This document shows positions 23,562 through 34,252 of a stretch of 64,000 bases of DNA, in pieces. Under the pieces are notes generated by a model, which was not told where the DNA came from, did no database searches, and was given only the letters and a program-made list of their open reading frames with translations. Position 1 is the stretch's first letter; the number at the start of each line of letters is the position of its first letter. Source of the DNA: Actinobacillus equuli (lineage in GTDB: Bacteria > Pseudomonadota > Gammaproteobacteria > Enterobacterales > Pasteurellaceae); the NCBI RefSeq assembly GCF_900636745.1, contig NZ_LR134310.1:1-64000 (forward strand). Direction: 5' to 3'. The position numbers and the translations under genes were made by a program.

Positions 23562-26081
23562 TTAGATGGTACGTTTCACTTCAACCACTTCGAATACCTC
23601 GATTTGGTCGCCGACTTTTACATCGTTGTAGTTTTTAACGCCGATACCACATTCCATACCGTTACGCACTTCTGAAACGTCGTCTTTGAAACGGCGAAGA
23701 GATTCTAACTCGCCTTCGAAGATTACTACGTTGTCACGTAATACGCGGATTGGGTTGTTACGTTTCACCACACCTTCGGTTACCATACAACCAGCGATTG
23801 CACCGAATTTCGGATGACGGAATACGTCACGTACTTCTGCTAAGCCGATGATTTCTTGTTTGAACTCAGGCTGTAACATACCGCTCATTGCCGCTTTGAT
23901 TTCGTTGAGCAATTCGTAGATGATTGAGTAGTAACGTAAGTCGATGTTTTCCGCTTCGATTACACGACGAGCCGATGCGTCCGCACGAACGTTGAAACCA
24001 ACCATAATCGCATTTGAAGCTGCAGCTAGAGTTGCATCCGTTTCGGTGATACCACCTACACCAGAACCCACTACTTTCACTTTTACTTCGTCTGTTGAAA
24101 GCTCTGCTAATGCTTGGCAAATTGCTTCTACCGAACCTTGTACATCCGCTTTAACGATAACATTAAGCTCTGCAACGTCACCGGCTGTCATATTGCTAAA
24201 CATATTTTCAAGTTTCGCTTTTTGCTGACGAGCAAGTTTCACTTCACGGAATTTACCTTGACGGAATAATGCTACTTCACGTGCTTTTTTCTCGTCACGT
24301 ACAACGGTTGCTTCATCACCGGCTGCCGGTACGCCTGAAAGACCTAATACCTCAACAGGAATTGACGGGCCTGCAGAATTGATATCTTTACCGTTTTCAT
24401 CACGCATCGCACGCACACGACCGTATTCGAAACCACAAAGTACGATATCGCCTTTGTTTAATGTACCTGATTGCACAAGAATCGTCGCTACCGGGCCACG
24501 ACCTTTATCAAGATAAGATTCGATTACGACACCGCTTGCCATACCTTCTTTAACCGCTGTAAGTTCTAATACTTCAGATTGAAGAAGAATCGCTTCTAGT
24601 AATTCGTCAATACCTAAACCTTTTTTCGCTGATACAGGTACGAACTGAACATCACCACCGAATTTCTCTGAAATCACTTCGTGTTGGAGTAATTCTTGCT
24701 CTACACGATCAGGATTTGCTTCTGGTTTATCAATTTTGTTTACCGCAACGACAATCGGTGCGCCTGCCGCTTTCGCGTGCTGAATCGCTTCGATAGTTTG
24801 TGGCATTACACCATCGTCTGCCGCTACAACAAGAACAACGATATCCGTTGCTTTCGCACCACGTGCACGCATAGAAGTAAACGCTGCGTGTCCCGGTGTA
24901 TCTAAGAAGGTAATCATCTTACCGTCATCGGTTTCAACGTGGTAAGCACCAATGTGCTGGGTAATACCGCCTGCTTCACCTGCCGCGACTTTCGCTTTAC
25001 GGATATAGTCAAGTAATGACGTTTTACCGTGGTCAACGTGACCCATGATGGTTACTACCGGCGCACGTGTTACTTTTTCCGCATCAACGTCACGATCTTC
25101 CATTACTGCGTCTTCAAGTTCGTTTTCGTTACGTAAAATAACTTTATGACCCATTTCTTCCGCAACAAGTTGAGCAGTTTCTTGGTCAATCACTTGGTTA
25201 ATCGTTACCATCTCACCCATTTTCATCATCGTTTTGATGATTTCGGTTGCTTTTACCGCCATTTTATTAGCAAGTTCAGCAACAGTGATAGTTTCACCGA
25301 TAATTACGTCAGCTTTATTTACTTGAACAGGTTTGGTGAAGGCTTGTTGTAATGCAGAACCTTTCTTCGCATTTTTACCCTTACCTTTCACATCTTTTTG
25401 GTTACGACGGTCTGCGCTACGCTCGTTTTTGTCTTCACGATCGCCTTTTTTCGCTTTATTTACACCGCCTTTACCACGACCGCGATTTGCTTCGCTACGA
25501 CGGTCATTGTCACGATCCGCTTCACGCGCATAGGTTGAAGTAAAACGATCATCTTCAAATTCTTCACCGCTTTCAGCCGCTTCTTCACGTGCAATTTCCG
25601 CTAAACGACGCGCATTTTCTGCTGCACGTTTCGCTTCCATTTCCGCTTTTTGACGCGCTAATTCTTCTTGTTTACGGCGGAGTTCAGCTTCTTCTTTTTT
25701 CTTCGCTTCTTTTTCCGGATCAAGCGCTTTTTCTTGTTTCGGTTGTTCTACTTTCGGTGCTACTGCTTTCGGTTTGCTATTCGGCATTACCGGTACAGCG
25801 TGTTTTTTCGCTTCTTCTGCTTTTTTAGCTGCATCCGCTTCAGCCTTCGCTTTCTCTGCTGCCGCTTTTTCGGCAGCTTCTTTTTCAGCTTGTACTTTTG
25901 CTTCCGCTTCTTGTTTCGCTTTTAAAGCAGCTTCTTCTTGCGCTTTTTTAACCGCTTCTGTATCAATTTTACGTGACTTGCGCACTTCAACTTGAACTTT
26001 ACCATCTGCAACAGTAGTTTTTGTGCGACGTTGTAAGCTTAATTTCTTAGGTGCTTCGTTTTTAATTTCGTTATCACTCAT
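23562..26081 (-). CDS. infB: Translation initiation factor IF-2
   Basis: GTPase that brings fMet-tRNA to the 30S subunit. 839 residues. The N-terminal IF2N-like domain is followed by a long Lys/Glu/Ala-rich coiled region (about 50-230). The G domain has G1 GHVDHGKT near 346-353, DTPGH and NKID, then domains II, III and IV. In-frame internal starts for a shorter form, as known from E. coli IF2-beta, were not analysed. It follows nusA by 21 bp. Confidence 0.97.
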   Translation of the reverse strand: MSDNEIKNEAPKKLSLQRRTKTTVADGKVQVEVRKSRKIDTEAVKKAQEEAALKAKQEAEAKVQAEKEAAEKAAAEKAKAEADAAKKAEEAKKHAVPVMPNSKPKAVAPKVEQPKQEKALDPEKEAKKKEEAELRRKQEELARQKAEMEAKRAAENARRLAEIAREEAAESGEEFEDDRFTSTYAREADRDNDRRSEANRGRGKGGVNKAKKGDREDKNERSADRRNQKDVKGKGKNAKKGSALQQAFTKPVQVNKADVIIGETITVAELANKMAVKATEIIKTMMKMGEMVTINQVIDQETAQLVAEEMGHKVILRNENELEDAVMEDRDVDAEKVTRAPVVTIMGHVDHGKTSLLDYIRKAKVAAGEAGGITQHIGAYHVETDDGKMITFLDTPGHAAFTSMRARGAKATDIVVLVVAADDGVMPQTIEAIQHAKAAGAPIVVAVNKIDKPEANPDRVEQELLQHEVISEKFGGDVQFVPVSAKKGLGIDELLEAILLQSEVLELTAVKEGMASGVVIESYLDKGRGPVATILVQSGTLNKGDIVLCGFEYGRVRAMRDENGKDINSAGPSIPVEVLGLSGVPAAGDEATVVRDEKKAREVALFRQGKFREVKLARQQKAKLENMFSNMTAGDVAELNVIVKADVQGSVEAICQALAELSTDEVKVKVVGSGVGGITETDATLAAASNAIMVGFNVRADASARRVIEAENIDLRYYSIIYELLNEIKAAMSGMLQPEFKQEIIGLAEVRDVFRHPKFGAIAGCMVTEGVVKRNNPIRVLRDNVVIFEGELESLRRFKDDVSEVRNGMECGIGVKNYNDVKVGDQIEVFEVVEVKRTI

Positions 26082-26102
26082 TGTTTTATCTCCTTACAAC
26101 GA

Positions 26103-27584
26103 TTAGCTAAACCAGCAAATTTGACGAGCAGCCATAATTAATTCGCTTGCTTTGTCTGCTGATAATTCTTCAATATCCGAAAGGTCATCCGTAGCTTGTT
26201 CTGCTAATTCTTCAAGCGTTGTGATACCTTTTTCAGCCAGTTTAAATGCGATATGACGATCTAAACCTTCTAAGTTTAATAAACGATCTTCAATATGCGC
26301 TTGTTTTAATGCTTCTTCTTCCGCTAATGCTTTTGCGGTAATCGCATTTTTCGCACGAGTTTGTAGCTCTTCTACTAAATCTTCATCTTCAAGACCATCG
26401 ATAGAAGTTAATTCGCTTACTGGAATGAATGCAAGTTCTTCTAGGCTAGAGAAACCTTCATCTACTAAGATTTGTGCAAATTCTTGGTCGATTTCTAATG
26501 AAGTTACGAATAAATCGATAACTTTATTATCTTCCGCTTGATGCTTCTTATCTAAGTCTTCGGTAGTCATTACGTTTAATGTCCAACCGGTTAATTGTGT
26601 CGCTAAACGTACGTTTTGACCGTTACGACCAATTGCTTGCGCAAGGTTTTTGCTTTCAACCGCGATATCCATTGCATGTTTATCTTCATCAACCACGATA
26701 GAACTTACATCTGCCGGAGCCATTGCGTTAATGACGAATTGTGCCGGATTATCGTCCCAAAGCACAATATCTACACGCTCACCGCCTAATTCGTTACTAA
26801 TTGCTTGAACTCGCGCACCACGCATACCAACGCAAGCACCTACCGGATCAATACGTTTATCGTGTGATTTCACTGCGATTTTTGCACGAGAACCTGGATC
26901 ACGAGATGCGCCTTTAATTTCGATTACATCTTCACCGATTTCCGGTACTTCAAGTTTAAATAACTCTTCTAACATAATCGGTTTTGCACGTGTTACGAAA
27001 AGTTGCGGACCTTTTGACTCCGGTTTAATCGCATATAATACGCCACGTACACGGTCACCCGGACGGAAGTTTTCACGTGGAAGCATATCTTCACGCACGA
27101 TTACTGCTTCTGCTTGGTTACCTAAATCTAAAATGATTTGATCACGGTTTACTTTCTTAACGGTTGCAGTAATGATGGTATTTAATTGCGAACGGAATTG
27201 ATCGATAACTTTGTTACGTTCCGCTTCACGAATTTTAGTGCTGATCACTTGGCGTGCAGTTTGCATCGTAATACGGTCGAATGGAATTGAATCCACTTCA
27301 TCTTCAACGATATCGCCTAATTGCACACTTGGGTTTTCGTATTGCGCCGCTTCTAAGCTGATCTCACGAGTCATATTGTGTACTTGCTCAACTACAATCC
27401 AGCGACGGAAAGTTTGGAAATCACCGGTTTTGCGGTCAATTACCACACGCACATCGATATCCATCTCTTTTTTCTTTTTAGTCGAAATGGCTAATGCCGT
27501 TTCAAGCGCTTCAAAGATAGCTTCTTTTGGCAATAACTTCTCGTTAGATACCGCTTCTGCGGCTAATAAAATTTCTTTGCTCAT
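26103..27584 (-). CDS. nusA: Transcription termination/antitermination factor NusA
   Basis: Binds RNA polymerase, promotes pausing and hairpin termination, and takes part in antitermination. 493 residues (E. coli 495). N-terminal polymerase-binding domain, S1 domain (about 135-200), KH domains with [11 protein letters not shown] and [11 protein letters not shown], and two C-terminal acidic repeats. It is second in the rimP operon. NusA is known to control its own operon in E. coli through leader terminators, which are also visible here upstream of rimP. Confidence 0.97.
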   Translation of the reverse strand: MSKEILLAAEAVSNEKLLPKEAIFEALETALAISTKKKKEMDIDVRVVIDRKTGDFQTFRRWIVVEQVHNMTREISLEAAQYENPSVQLGDIVEDEVDSIPFDRITMQTARQVISTKIREAERNKVIDQFRSQLNTIITATVKKVNRDQIILDLGNQAEAVIVREDMLPRENFRPGDRVRGVLYAIKPESKGPQLFVTRAKPIMLEELFKLEVPEIGEDVIEIKGASRDPGSRAKIAVKSHDKRIDPVGACVGMRGARVQAISNELGGERVDIVLWDDNPAQFVINAMAPADVSSIVVDEDKHAMDIAVESKNLAQAIGRNGQNVRLATQLTGWTLNVMTTEDLDKKHQAEDNKVIDLFVTSLEIDQEFAQILVDEGFSSLEELAFIPVSELTSIDGLEDEDLVEELQTRAKNAITAKALAEEEALKQAHIEDRLLNLEGLDRHIAFKLAEKGITTLEELAEQATDDLSDIEELSADKASELIMAARQICWFS

Positions 27585-27600
27585 TTTTTGGATTAACCTT

Positions 27601-28062
27601 CTAGAAATTAAAAACTGGAACTAAGTTTGCTTTTTGAATATTACCGAATGCGAATTGACGAGCTTCGTTATCCACCGTAAGCGTAATTAAATCGCCTTCT
27701 ACACTCTCTAATTTACCTTGCCATTTACGGCGATCGAACATTGGAATACGTAAATGAATCACGACTTCTTGCCCGATAAAACGTTGGTAATGTGCAAGCG
27801 TAAAGAGCGGACGATCTAAACCCGGTGATGAAACTTCTAAGTTGTATTTATCCGCAATCGGATCTTCAACATCTAGAATTGCGCTCACTTGACGGCTCAC
27901 ATCACTGCAATCATCAATGGTTACGCCGCCTTCTTTATCAATATATAAACGTACTGTTAAAAAACGCCCTGCTCGTTGACACTCAATACCGACTAATTCG
28001 CAGCCCATTGATTCAATGGTGTCAGAAACGAGTTCTTCTAATTTTTGTTCTAAAGTTGCCAA
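27601..28062 (-). CDS. rimP: Ribosome maturation factor RimP
   Basis: Acts in early 30S assembly. 153 residues. N-terminal alpha/beta domain with [19 protein letters not shown] and [13 protein letters not shown], the family hallmark, then an Sm-like C-terminal domain. ATG at 28062 follows AGGAGG. First protein gene after metY. Confidence 0.95.
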   Translation of the reverse strand: MATLEQKLEELVSDTIESMGCELVGIECQRAGRFLTVRLYIDKEGGVTIDDCSDVSRQVSAILDVEDPIADKYNLEVSSPGLDRPLFTLAHYQRFIGQEVVIHLRIPMFDRRKWQGKLESVEGDLITLTVDNEARQFAFGNIQKANLVPVFNF

Positions 28063-28088
28063 GGAGGCCTCCTAAATGACAGATATAA

Positions 28089-28272
28089 AAAAAGAGCCTT
28101 AACCAGCTCTTTTGATACGATTATTATGTACCAGCCACAAAAAAACCCCAGACGGAAAACCGTGGGGCTTTAAGCGGTTTGTTTTATACAAAATTTTGCG
28201 AATTATGTTCGTTATCGAAAATTAGCAAAGGCTATATAAAACAAAACTCACAGTTTTAATCAAAACTGTGAG
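28089..28272 (-). terminator. Three tandem terminator-like hairpins in the metY-rimP leader
   Basis: On the minus strand, in order of transcription: CTCACAGTTTT/AAAACTGTGAG (28247-28272), followed by TTTTGTTTT; CCCCA-ACGG/CCGT-GGGG with a small bulge (28146-28167), followed by seven Ts; and AAAGAGC/GCTCTTT (28089-28113), followed by Ts. The first ends the tRNA gene. The others would stop transcription before rimP, fitting autogenous control by NusA. Confidence 0.75.
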
Positions 28273-28281
28273 CCTTAAAAC

Positions 28282-28358
<77 letters not shown>

Positions 28359-28444
28359 TCTGATGTGGCTCATTATAGAGATTTCCAAAACCAATGCAAG
28401 CACTTTTTTCAAATTTGTTTTTGTTTGGTTAACAAAACAACAAA

Positions 28445-29746
28445 TCACTTCCCAACCCAAACTAAAAAATCGCTCACGGTGTGGAATGAGCCGAAAATCA
28501 GGATAATATCGGTTTTGCTCGCTTTGGCGAATAATGATTCAGCTGCTTCGGGAACGGTTTGGTAATAACAAGCGGTCGAATTTGGTAAAACTTTTGCCAG
28601 TTTTTGATAGACTTCTTCACCTGACTGTCCTCGATATCCGGCTAAACCGGCACAATGCCATTCATCAATAACATTTGCCAATGGCTCTACGATGCCGCTT
28701 AAGTCTTTATCAACTAATGCACTAAATACGGCATAAATCTTTTGGTTAGCCTGTTTCAGCGAACTTAATCGCCCTGCCAAATATTTTGCCGCATGCGGAT
28801 TATGTCCGACATCAATAATCACTTGAGCAAGCGGTTGTTTTCCGGAAAAGTTTGCAAAATCTTTTTCGGTTAACGTTTGGAAACGTGCTGTCATTTGTGC
28901 TTCTTGCAATGCGGCTCTAACTACTTGTTCATTTATTTCAAACGGAAGTTGAGCCAACGCGGCTAAAGCGGTACCGGCATTCGGAATCGGAATTTGCGGC
29001 ATCGGTAAATCTTGCCAATCAATAAATTCCGATTGCCAGTGAAAGCGGTCACTTTCTACGGAATATTTCCAATTCACATTGCGTCTAACCACTTGGCAAT
29101 TAAGTGCTTTCGCTTGCTGTAAAATGCTCCTCGGGCAATCCGGTTCACCGATAATCACCGGTATATTTTCACGGAAAATGCCTGCTTTCTCTCGCCCGAT
29201 ATCTTCTCGGTTATCGCCGAGAAAATCCACGTGATCGATATCGATTGAAGTAATTATCGCTAAATGCGGATCAACAATATTGGTTGCATCTAAACGTCCG
29301 CCAAGCCCAACTTCTAAAATGACAATATCTAAATTTGCCTCTTTAAAAAGCTGCAGTGCCGAAAGCGTACTAAACTCAAAATAGGTTAAAGAAGCGGTCT
29401 TTTTTTGTTGGATTTTTGCAAATGATTGCACATGGGCTTCGTCATTGAGTAATTCGCCTTGAATTCTCACTCGTTCGTTATAACGAATTAGGTGAGGAGA
29501 TGAATAGACACCGACTCGATAACCGGCTTTAAGCAAAGCTACTTCCAATAAACGACAAGTTGACCCTTTCCCGTTAGTACCGGCAACGGTGATAACATAA
29601 GGTGCTGGCTGAAGTAATTCGAGCTGTTCAGCAACGTTTTTTATACGTTCCAAGCCCATATCAATCGGCTTAAAATGCGATTTTTCTAAGTAATCCAACC
29701 ATGTGGCGAGGCTATCATTAATAGTTGGAACAATTAAAGTATTCAT
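28445..29746 (-). CDS. folC: Folylpolyglutamate synthase/dihydrofolate synthase
   Basis: Adds glutamate to dihydropteroate and to folates. 433 residues (E. coli 422). Mur-ligase-like: P-loop GTNGKGST at residues 56-63, then LTYFEFSTL and GLGGRLDATN, the FolC signatures. C-terminal domain with DVGHNPHAA. It follows accD with 57 bp between, the same order as in E. coli. Confidence 0.95.
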   Translation of the reverse strand: MNTLIVPTINDSLATWLDYLEKSHFKPIDMGLERIKNVAEQLELLQPAPYVITVAGTNGKGSTCRLLEVALLKAGYRVGVYSSPHLIRYNERVRIQGELLNDEAHVQSFAKIQQKKTASLTYFEFSTLSALQLFKEANLDIVILEVGLGGRLDATNIVDPHLAIITSIDIDHVDFLGDNREDIGREKAGIFRENIPVIIGEPDCPRSILQQAKALNCQVVRRNVNWKYSVESDRFHWQSEFIDWQDLPMPQIPIPNAGTALAALAQLPFEINEQVVRAALQEAQMTARFQTLTEKDFANFSGKQPLAQVIIDVGHNPHAAKYLAGRLSSLKQANQKIYAVFSALVDKDLSGIVEPLANVIDEWHCAGLAGYRGQSGEEVYQKLAKVLPNSTACYYQTVPEAAESLFAKASKTDIILIFGSFHTVSDFLVWVGK

Positions 29747-29803
29747 TATATCTTTTCCAAAAAGAAAGCCACGTATAACGTGGCTTAGTCATGCTAAATA
29801 AAA

Positions 29804-30697
29804 TTACGCTTCTTCAACAATAAGTTCCGCTGTTTTAAACGGCGTTGGTTTATTGGTCATTTTCGCACATAAACGAGCAAGCGTATCGCGCATATCTTTA
29901 CGTTGCACAATCATATCAATCGCACCGTGTTCTAATAAGAACTCTGCACGTTGGAAGCCTTCCGGTAATTTTTCACGTACGGTTTGTTCGATAACACGCG
30001 GACCGGCAAAACCGATTAACGCTTTAGGCTCTGCAATATTAATATCGCCTAACATCGCTAAACTTGCCGAAACGCCACCCAGTGTCGGGTCAGTTAAAAC
30101 AGAAATAAACGGTACGCCTTTCTCACGCATTTTCGCTAAAATTGCACTGGTTTTTGCCATTTGCATTAAAGAGAATAATGCTTCTTGCATACGAGCACCG
30201 CCTGATGCAGAGAAACAGATAAACGGAATATTTTCCGCTAAAGCTCGCTCTGCTGCACGCACGAATTTTGCGCCGACAACCGAACCCATTGAGCCGCCCA
30301 TAAATTCAAAGTTAAATGAAGCAACTACTACCGGCATATTATGTAATGTACCGTACATCGTAATAAAAGAATCTTTCTCACCGGTTTGTTTTTGTGCTGC
30401 GGTTAAACGATCTTTATATTTTTTCAAATCCTTAAATTTTAAAATATCTTGCGGTTCTAACTCCGCTGCAATCTCTTGCGCGCTATCTTGGTCTAATAAC
30501 GATAATAAACGAGTACGTGCATCAAAACGCATATGGTGGTTACATTTCGGGCAAACCTGCATATTACGTTTAAGTTCTTCGCTGTATAGTACCTGTTCAC
30601 AGCTCGTGCATTTTGTCCAAACGCCTTCCGGCACTTTAGATTTGCTACTGCTTGACGATGAAGAGGTTCTTCCTAAAATTCTTTCAATCCAGCTCAT
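29804..30697 (-). CDS. accD: Acetyl-CoA carboxylase carboxyltransferase beta subunit
   Basis: With AccA transfers CO2 from biotin carboxyl carrier to acetyl-CoA. 297 residues. The N-terminal zinc ribbon is C30-x2-C33...C49-x2-C52. The crotonase-like core contains GGSMGSVVG and [11 protein letters not shown] for the oxyanion hole. An unusual run of eight Ser (residues 12-18 region) precedes the ribbon. The accD-folC pair is conserved in gammaproteobacteria. Confidence 0.96.
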   Translation of the reverse strand: MSWIERILGRTSSSSSSSKSKVPEGVWTKCTSCEQVLYSEELKRNMQVCPKCNHHMRFDARTRLLSLLDQDSAQEIAAELEPQDILKFKDLKKYKDRLTAAQKQTGEKDSFITMYGTLHNMPVVVASFNFEFMGGSMGSVVGAKFVRAAERALAENIPFICFSASGGARMQEALFSLMQMAKTSAILAKMREKGVPFISVLTDPTLGGVSASLAMLGDINIAEPKALIGFAGPRVIEQTVREKLPEGFQRAEFLLEHGAIDMIVQRKDMRDTLARLCAKMTNKPTPFKTAELIVEEA

Positions 30698-30800
30698 TTT
30701 TTAACCTTGTTATTTTGACAAAAAATTATCGGTATTAAAGCATAATTTCAGCCTTTTGGATATGCTTTAATAATACAATCTGCTCTGATCAGCTGAAATA

Positions 30801-30902
30801 TCAGCTATATGTATAAGTACGATAAAAAAACGCACCAATTAGGATACATAGCATTACTACAATTTGGATAAGTCTTTTCTTTGTGAGTTTTTCCGCTGCC
30901 AT
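30801..30902 (-). CDS. Small single-pass membrane protein (33 residues)
   Basis: ATG at 30902 stands five bases behind a strong binding site AAGGAGA. The peptide has a basic start (MAAEKLTKKR), one membrane helix (LIQIVVMLCILIGAFFY) and a short end. The stop TGA is at 30801-30803. It lies alone between accD and mazG. I do not recognise a family with certainty. It is too short for normal ORF calling but the start signal is good. Confidence 0.5.
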   Translation of the reverse strand: MAAEKLTKKRLIQIVVMLCILIGAFFYRTYTYS

Positions 30903-31037
30903 ACTTTCTCCTTAACGAATCGTTAACATAATGCCATAAAATTGGTCGGGGTTGTGAGTATTTTATTATTTTTAGTTGAATCCCAGGGAGATAAAGTGCC
31001 AAAATAACTTATATTTTTTGACATTATAGAGGTAAAA

Positions 31038-31820
31038 ATGACTAAAATTGACCAATTTCTTGATGTTGTTGCTCAACTTCGTGACCCTCAAATAGGTTGT
31101 CCTTGGGATATTAAGCAGGATTTCGATTCGATGCTTCCTTGTTTGTTGGAGGAAACCTACGAAGTGGCAGAAGCAATCCATACCAAAGACCGTTCTGCAC
31201 TTCGTGAAGAATTAGGCGATTTATTACTACAAGTCGTATTTCTTAGTCAGTTGGCTAAGGAAGAAGGAACTTTTACTTTTTATGATGTACTAAGCGATAT
31301 TCATGAAAAATTGATTTATCGACATCCTCACGTTTTTGGTGATAGTTCTGCCGATAATAGTGAAGAAGCATTAAAAAATTGGGAAGAACGTAAAGCAACG
31401 GAAGCCAAACGCCAACAACACGAATCAATTTTAGATGATATACCTTTTGCTTTGCCGGCGCTAACTCGAGCGAATAAACTTCAAAAACGTTGTGCTAAAG
31501 TCGGTTTTGACTGGACTAATCCTCAAGATGTGCTTGTAAAAGTAGAAGAAGAGTTGCAAGAAGTCAAAGATGAAATGGCTCAATATCCTCAGAGTGCAGG
31601 AAAACTTGAGGAAGAATTGGGAGATTTTCTCTTTGCAACGGTAAATTTATGCCGCCATTATAATATCGATGCAGAATCTTGTTTGCGAAATGCAAACGTC
31701 AAATTTGAAAATCGATTTAAAAAAGTAGAAAAGCTTGTTAAGCAACAAGACAAGACTGTCGCAAAATGCTCTTTATCTGAGCTAGATTCAATCTGGGAAC
31801 AAATAAAATCTCAGGAATAA
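31038..31820 (+). CDS. mazG: Nucleoside triphosphate pyrophosphohydrolase MazG
   Basis: Hydrolyses NTPs and dNTPs to monophosphates, and lowers ppGpp under stress in E. coli. 260 residues (E. coli 263). Two MazG repeats: CPWDIKQDFDSMLPCLLEET with EELGDLLLQVVF (residues 20-70), and KVEEELQEVKDE with EEELGDFLFATVNL (about 170-215). The repeated ExxE and EExxD residues bind magnesium. ATG at 31038 follows AGAGG. Confidence 0.93.
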   Translation: MTKIDQFLDVVAQLRDPQIGCPWDIKQDFDSMLPCLLEETYEVAEAIHTKDRSALREELGDLLLQVVFLSQLAKEEGTFTFYDVLSDIHEKLIYRHPHVFGDSSADNSEEALKNWEERKATEAKRQQHESILDDIPFALPALTRANKLQKRCAKVGFDWTNPQDVLVKVEEELQEVKDEMAQYPQSAGKLEEELGDFLFATVNLCRHYNIDAESCLRNANVKFENRFKKVEKLVKQQDKTVAKCSLSELDSIWEQIKSQE

Positions 31821-31909
31821 TTGACAAACTTTGATAAAGCTGTAAATTGTAACTGTTATGTCAAGTAATTACAGCAATAAATATAATTGAATAAAAATAG
31901 GAATTAGTT

Positions 31910-32638
31910 ATGCCTAGAATTTTACTAGTTGATGATGATGTTGAATTGACTGAACTTTTAGCAGAGTTACTTTCACTAGAAGGTTTTGATATTCACTGTG
32001 TACACAATGGTCAAGATGCTCTCACTGAATTAGAATTACAAGCTTATGATCTTATTTTATTAGATGTAATGATGCCTGTATTAAATGGTATTGAGACTTT
32101 AAAACAATTGCGTCAGAGATACTCTATTCCAGTATTAATGTTAAGTGCACGTGATGATGAAATCGATCGTGTTTTAGGCTTAGAACTTGGTGCCGATGAC
32201 TATCTACCGAAACCATTTAACGATCGTGAGCTTGTTGCGCGTATTAAAGCAATTTTACGCCGCACTGTTTCAACTAGTTTAAATACTACAGAAGTGATTA
32301 CTTCAGCAAATCAATCACCTGAAGAAAACAGCAAACAACTTTCTTTTGGTGGTGTGGAGTTACACCCTGGTCGTCAACAAGCAATTTTTGAAGGTCGCGA
32401 TTTAGATTTAACCGGTACAGAGTTTGCATTACTACAGATGTTAATGCGTAATCCCGGTCAAATTCTTTCCCGTGAACTGCTTAGTCTTGAAATTTTAGGT
32501 AAGCGCTTAACGCCTTACGATCGTGCAATTGATATGCATATTTCAAATCTTCGCAAAAAATTACCAGAACGTAATGACAATCTACCATGGTTCAAAACAT
32601 TACGTGGTCGAGGTTATCTGCTTGTGACGGAAAAATAA
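31910..32638 (+). CDS. cpxR: Cpx envelope stress response regulator
   Basis: OmpR-type regulator activated by CpxA upon envelope stress. 242 residues. Receiver domain with VDDD at 7-10, phosphorylated Asp D52 (LLDVMMP) and the conserved Lys in PKPF. Winged-helix domain from about 145, with RGRGYLL at the end. A linker with a Ser/Thr/Asn-rich insert joins them. The call CpxR over other OmpR relatives rests on sequence style (RILLVDDDVELTELLAELL) and the following cpxA. Confidence 0.9.
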   Translation: MPRILLVDDDVELTELLAELLSLEGFDIHCVHNGQDALTELELQAYDLILLDVMMPVLNGIETLKQLRQRYSIPVLMLSARDDEIDRVLGLELGADDYLPKPFNDRELVARIKAILRRTVSTSLNTTEVITSANQSPEENSKQLSFGGVELHPGRQQAIFEGRDLDLTGTEFALLQMLMRNPGQILSRELLSLEILGKRLTPYDRAIDMHISNLRKKLPERNDNLPWFKTLRGRGYLLVTEK

Positions 32639-32655
32639 TTATCTTTTTTGATATA

Positions 32656-32687
32656 AGAAAAATCCCTCGGTTTCGAGGGATTTTTCT
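32656..32687. terminator. Perfect 14-bp terminator hairpin between cpxR and cpxA
   Basis: AGAAAAATCCCTCG pairs with CGAGGGATTTTTCT around GTTT, with a T-run inside the 3' arm. It lies 17 bp after the cpxR stop and 24 bp before the cpxA start. Confidence 0.85.
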
Positions 32688-32710
32688 ATATTAATTGATA
32701 GGTACTCTTA

Positions 32711-34111
32711 ATGCTCAAATTTATTTCTCAGTTTTTCAGTAAAATAATGTTGGTAAGAAACTACCTTGCTTACCAGCTTTTTGCTTATTTTGGACTTACC
32801 TTTGCCACATTACTGGCAATTACTCTCGCCTTGCCTAATTTTGATGCCCGCTCCTTCTCTCCAATTGAAACGGAAGAGCGTATCTTTTTCGAACAAGAAA
32901 CGAAAAGTACCGAACTGCAATATAATTTGGATGAAATTTTCGAACGTAAGCTTTTCGTTTCTACCGCTAACGGTTTTGATGTCATTTTACTGGATCGTAA
33001 GTCCGGTATTTTTGTTGGGGCTGATCCGAATAAAGTTACTTCATTCCAAGTATTTCTATATCGAGCGGAAAATATTACCGAACCGTTACAACGTCGCTTT
33101 GGAAATTTAGAAATTTACGGCCCGTTTTTTGTTAAAACCAATAAACGGGAATATTACCAATATTTTGCACAAATGGTTGATCCGCAAGAAGAATTTTTCA
33201 ACCGCATTTTTGACTCACCTTGGTTAATGCTATTAATTGTATTAGGTGTTAGCGTGCCGATTTTATTATGGTTATCATGGAAAATTGCACGTCCGGTAAA
33301 AGCATTACGACTTTCAGCGAATGCAGTGGCAACTGGTAACTTTTCGATAAATCCGGCGCTTGAAACCAAAGGTATTAATGAATTACGAGAGGTAGGCAAA
33401 AGCTTTAACCAAATGATTACCTCCTTACAAGATTTGACGCTACATCAACAACGGTTACTTTCGGATATTTCGCATGAATTAAAAACACCATTGGCTCGTC
33501 TCCATTTGGCGACTGCTTTAATTCGCCGCCGCAATGGCGAATCACCGGAATTAACGCGTATTGATAATCAGGTGCTTAAATTAGACACGATGGTTCACGA
33601 CTTATTAGCACTCTCTCGCCAACAAGTGAATCAGCATTTGACACGCGAAATCTTTTCGGTTAACCATATTTGGGACGATATTCTTGAAGACGCTAAGTTT
33701 GAGGCGGAACAAAATAATATCGATTTATTTATTAGCCAACGTGTTGCTAACCCCGAACGTTATTACATTAACGGCAATCAAAATATTTTAGCAAGTGCGT
33801 TAGAGAATGTGATTCGTAATGCACAAAAATACGCTAATAAAAGTATTAAAGTGTTGATGTATATTGATAATGTCGAGTTAGTTATCTCTATTGATGACGA
33901 TGGTGAAGGTGTACCGGAAAGTGAATATAAACAAATCTTTCGCCCTTTCTATCGTGTAGATGAAGCACGAGCGCGACAAACCGGTGGAACAGGCTTGGGG
34001 CTTGCGATTGTGGCGAATGCAATGCAACAGCATAAAGGTACCGTGGAAGCGATGAAAAGTACCCTTGGCGGTTTACGGGTAGAAATTCGATTACCTCTTT
34101 GGATTGAATAA
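32711..34111 (+). CDS. cpxA: Cpx envelope stress sensor histidine kinase
   Basis: Inner-membrane sensor that phosphorylates CpxR. 466 residues (E. coli 457). Membrane helix 1 near 20-40, a periplasmic domain, helix 2 near 170-192 (PWLMLLIVLGVSVPILLWLSW), a HAMP domain, then the phosphoacceptor H255 in LLSDISHELKTPLARLH. The ATPase domain has the N box (NVIRNAQKYA), DDDGEGV and GTGLGLAI. It starts after the intergenic hairpin, so its level is probably below that of CpxR. Confidence 0.92.
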   Translation: MLKFISQFFSKIMLVRNYLAYQLFAYFGLTFATLLAITLALPNFDARSFSPIETEERIFFEQETKSTELQYNLDEIFERKLFVSTANGFDVILLDRKSGIFVGADPNKVTSFQVFLYRAENITEPLQRRFGNLEIYGPFFVKTNKREYYQYFAQMVDPQEEFFNRIFDSPWLMLLIVLGVSVPILLWLSWKIARPVKALRLSANAVATGNFSINPALETKGINELREVGKSFNQMITSLQDLTLHQQRLLSDISHELKTPLARLHLATALIRRRNGESPELTRIDNQVLKLDTMVHDLLALSRQQVNQHLTREIFSVNHIWDDILEDAKFEAEQNNIDLFISQRVANPERYYINGNQNILASALENVIRNAQKYANKSIKVLMYIDNVELVISIDDDGEGVPESEYKQIFRPFYRVDEARARQTGGTGLGLAIVANAMQQHKGTVEAMKSTLGGLRVEIRLPLWIE

Positions 34112-34120
34112 GTTATCGAG

Positions 34121-34169
34121 TACAAGCGGTTGTTTTTTGCAAAAAAATTGTGAAATTCAACCGCTTGTA
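34121..34169. terminator. Inverted uptake-signal pair after cpxA
   Basis: TACAAGCGGTT and AACCGCTTGTA frame a 27-base loop that itself can pair partly through A/T runs. Confidence 0.65.
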
Positions 34170-34252
34170 TTGCTTTAAGCCCTATTTAATGCGTAGGTAT
34201 CTTGTATAAATTGCGAATTCTTACGACTCATACTCGGAATATTAGGAATACG

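Noticed and set aside
25333-25995. Several plus-strand ORFs rich in Phe, Leu and Cys opposite infB
   Set aside because: They arise from the Lys/Glu/Ala-rich linker of IF-2 read on the other strand.
29853-30704. Long plus-strand ORF (283 codons) opposite accD
   Set aside because: It is the antisense shadow of accD, whose zinc ribbon and catalytic motifs are clear. No binding site or family is seen on the plus strand.
30805-31002. 65-codon minus-strand ORF before accD
   Set aside because: The overlapping 33-codon frame at 30801-30902 has a strong ribosome binding site and membrane helix. This longer frame has neither.
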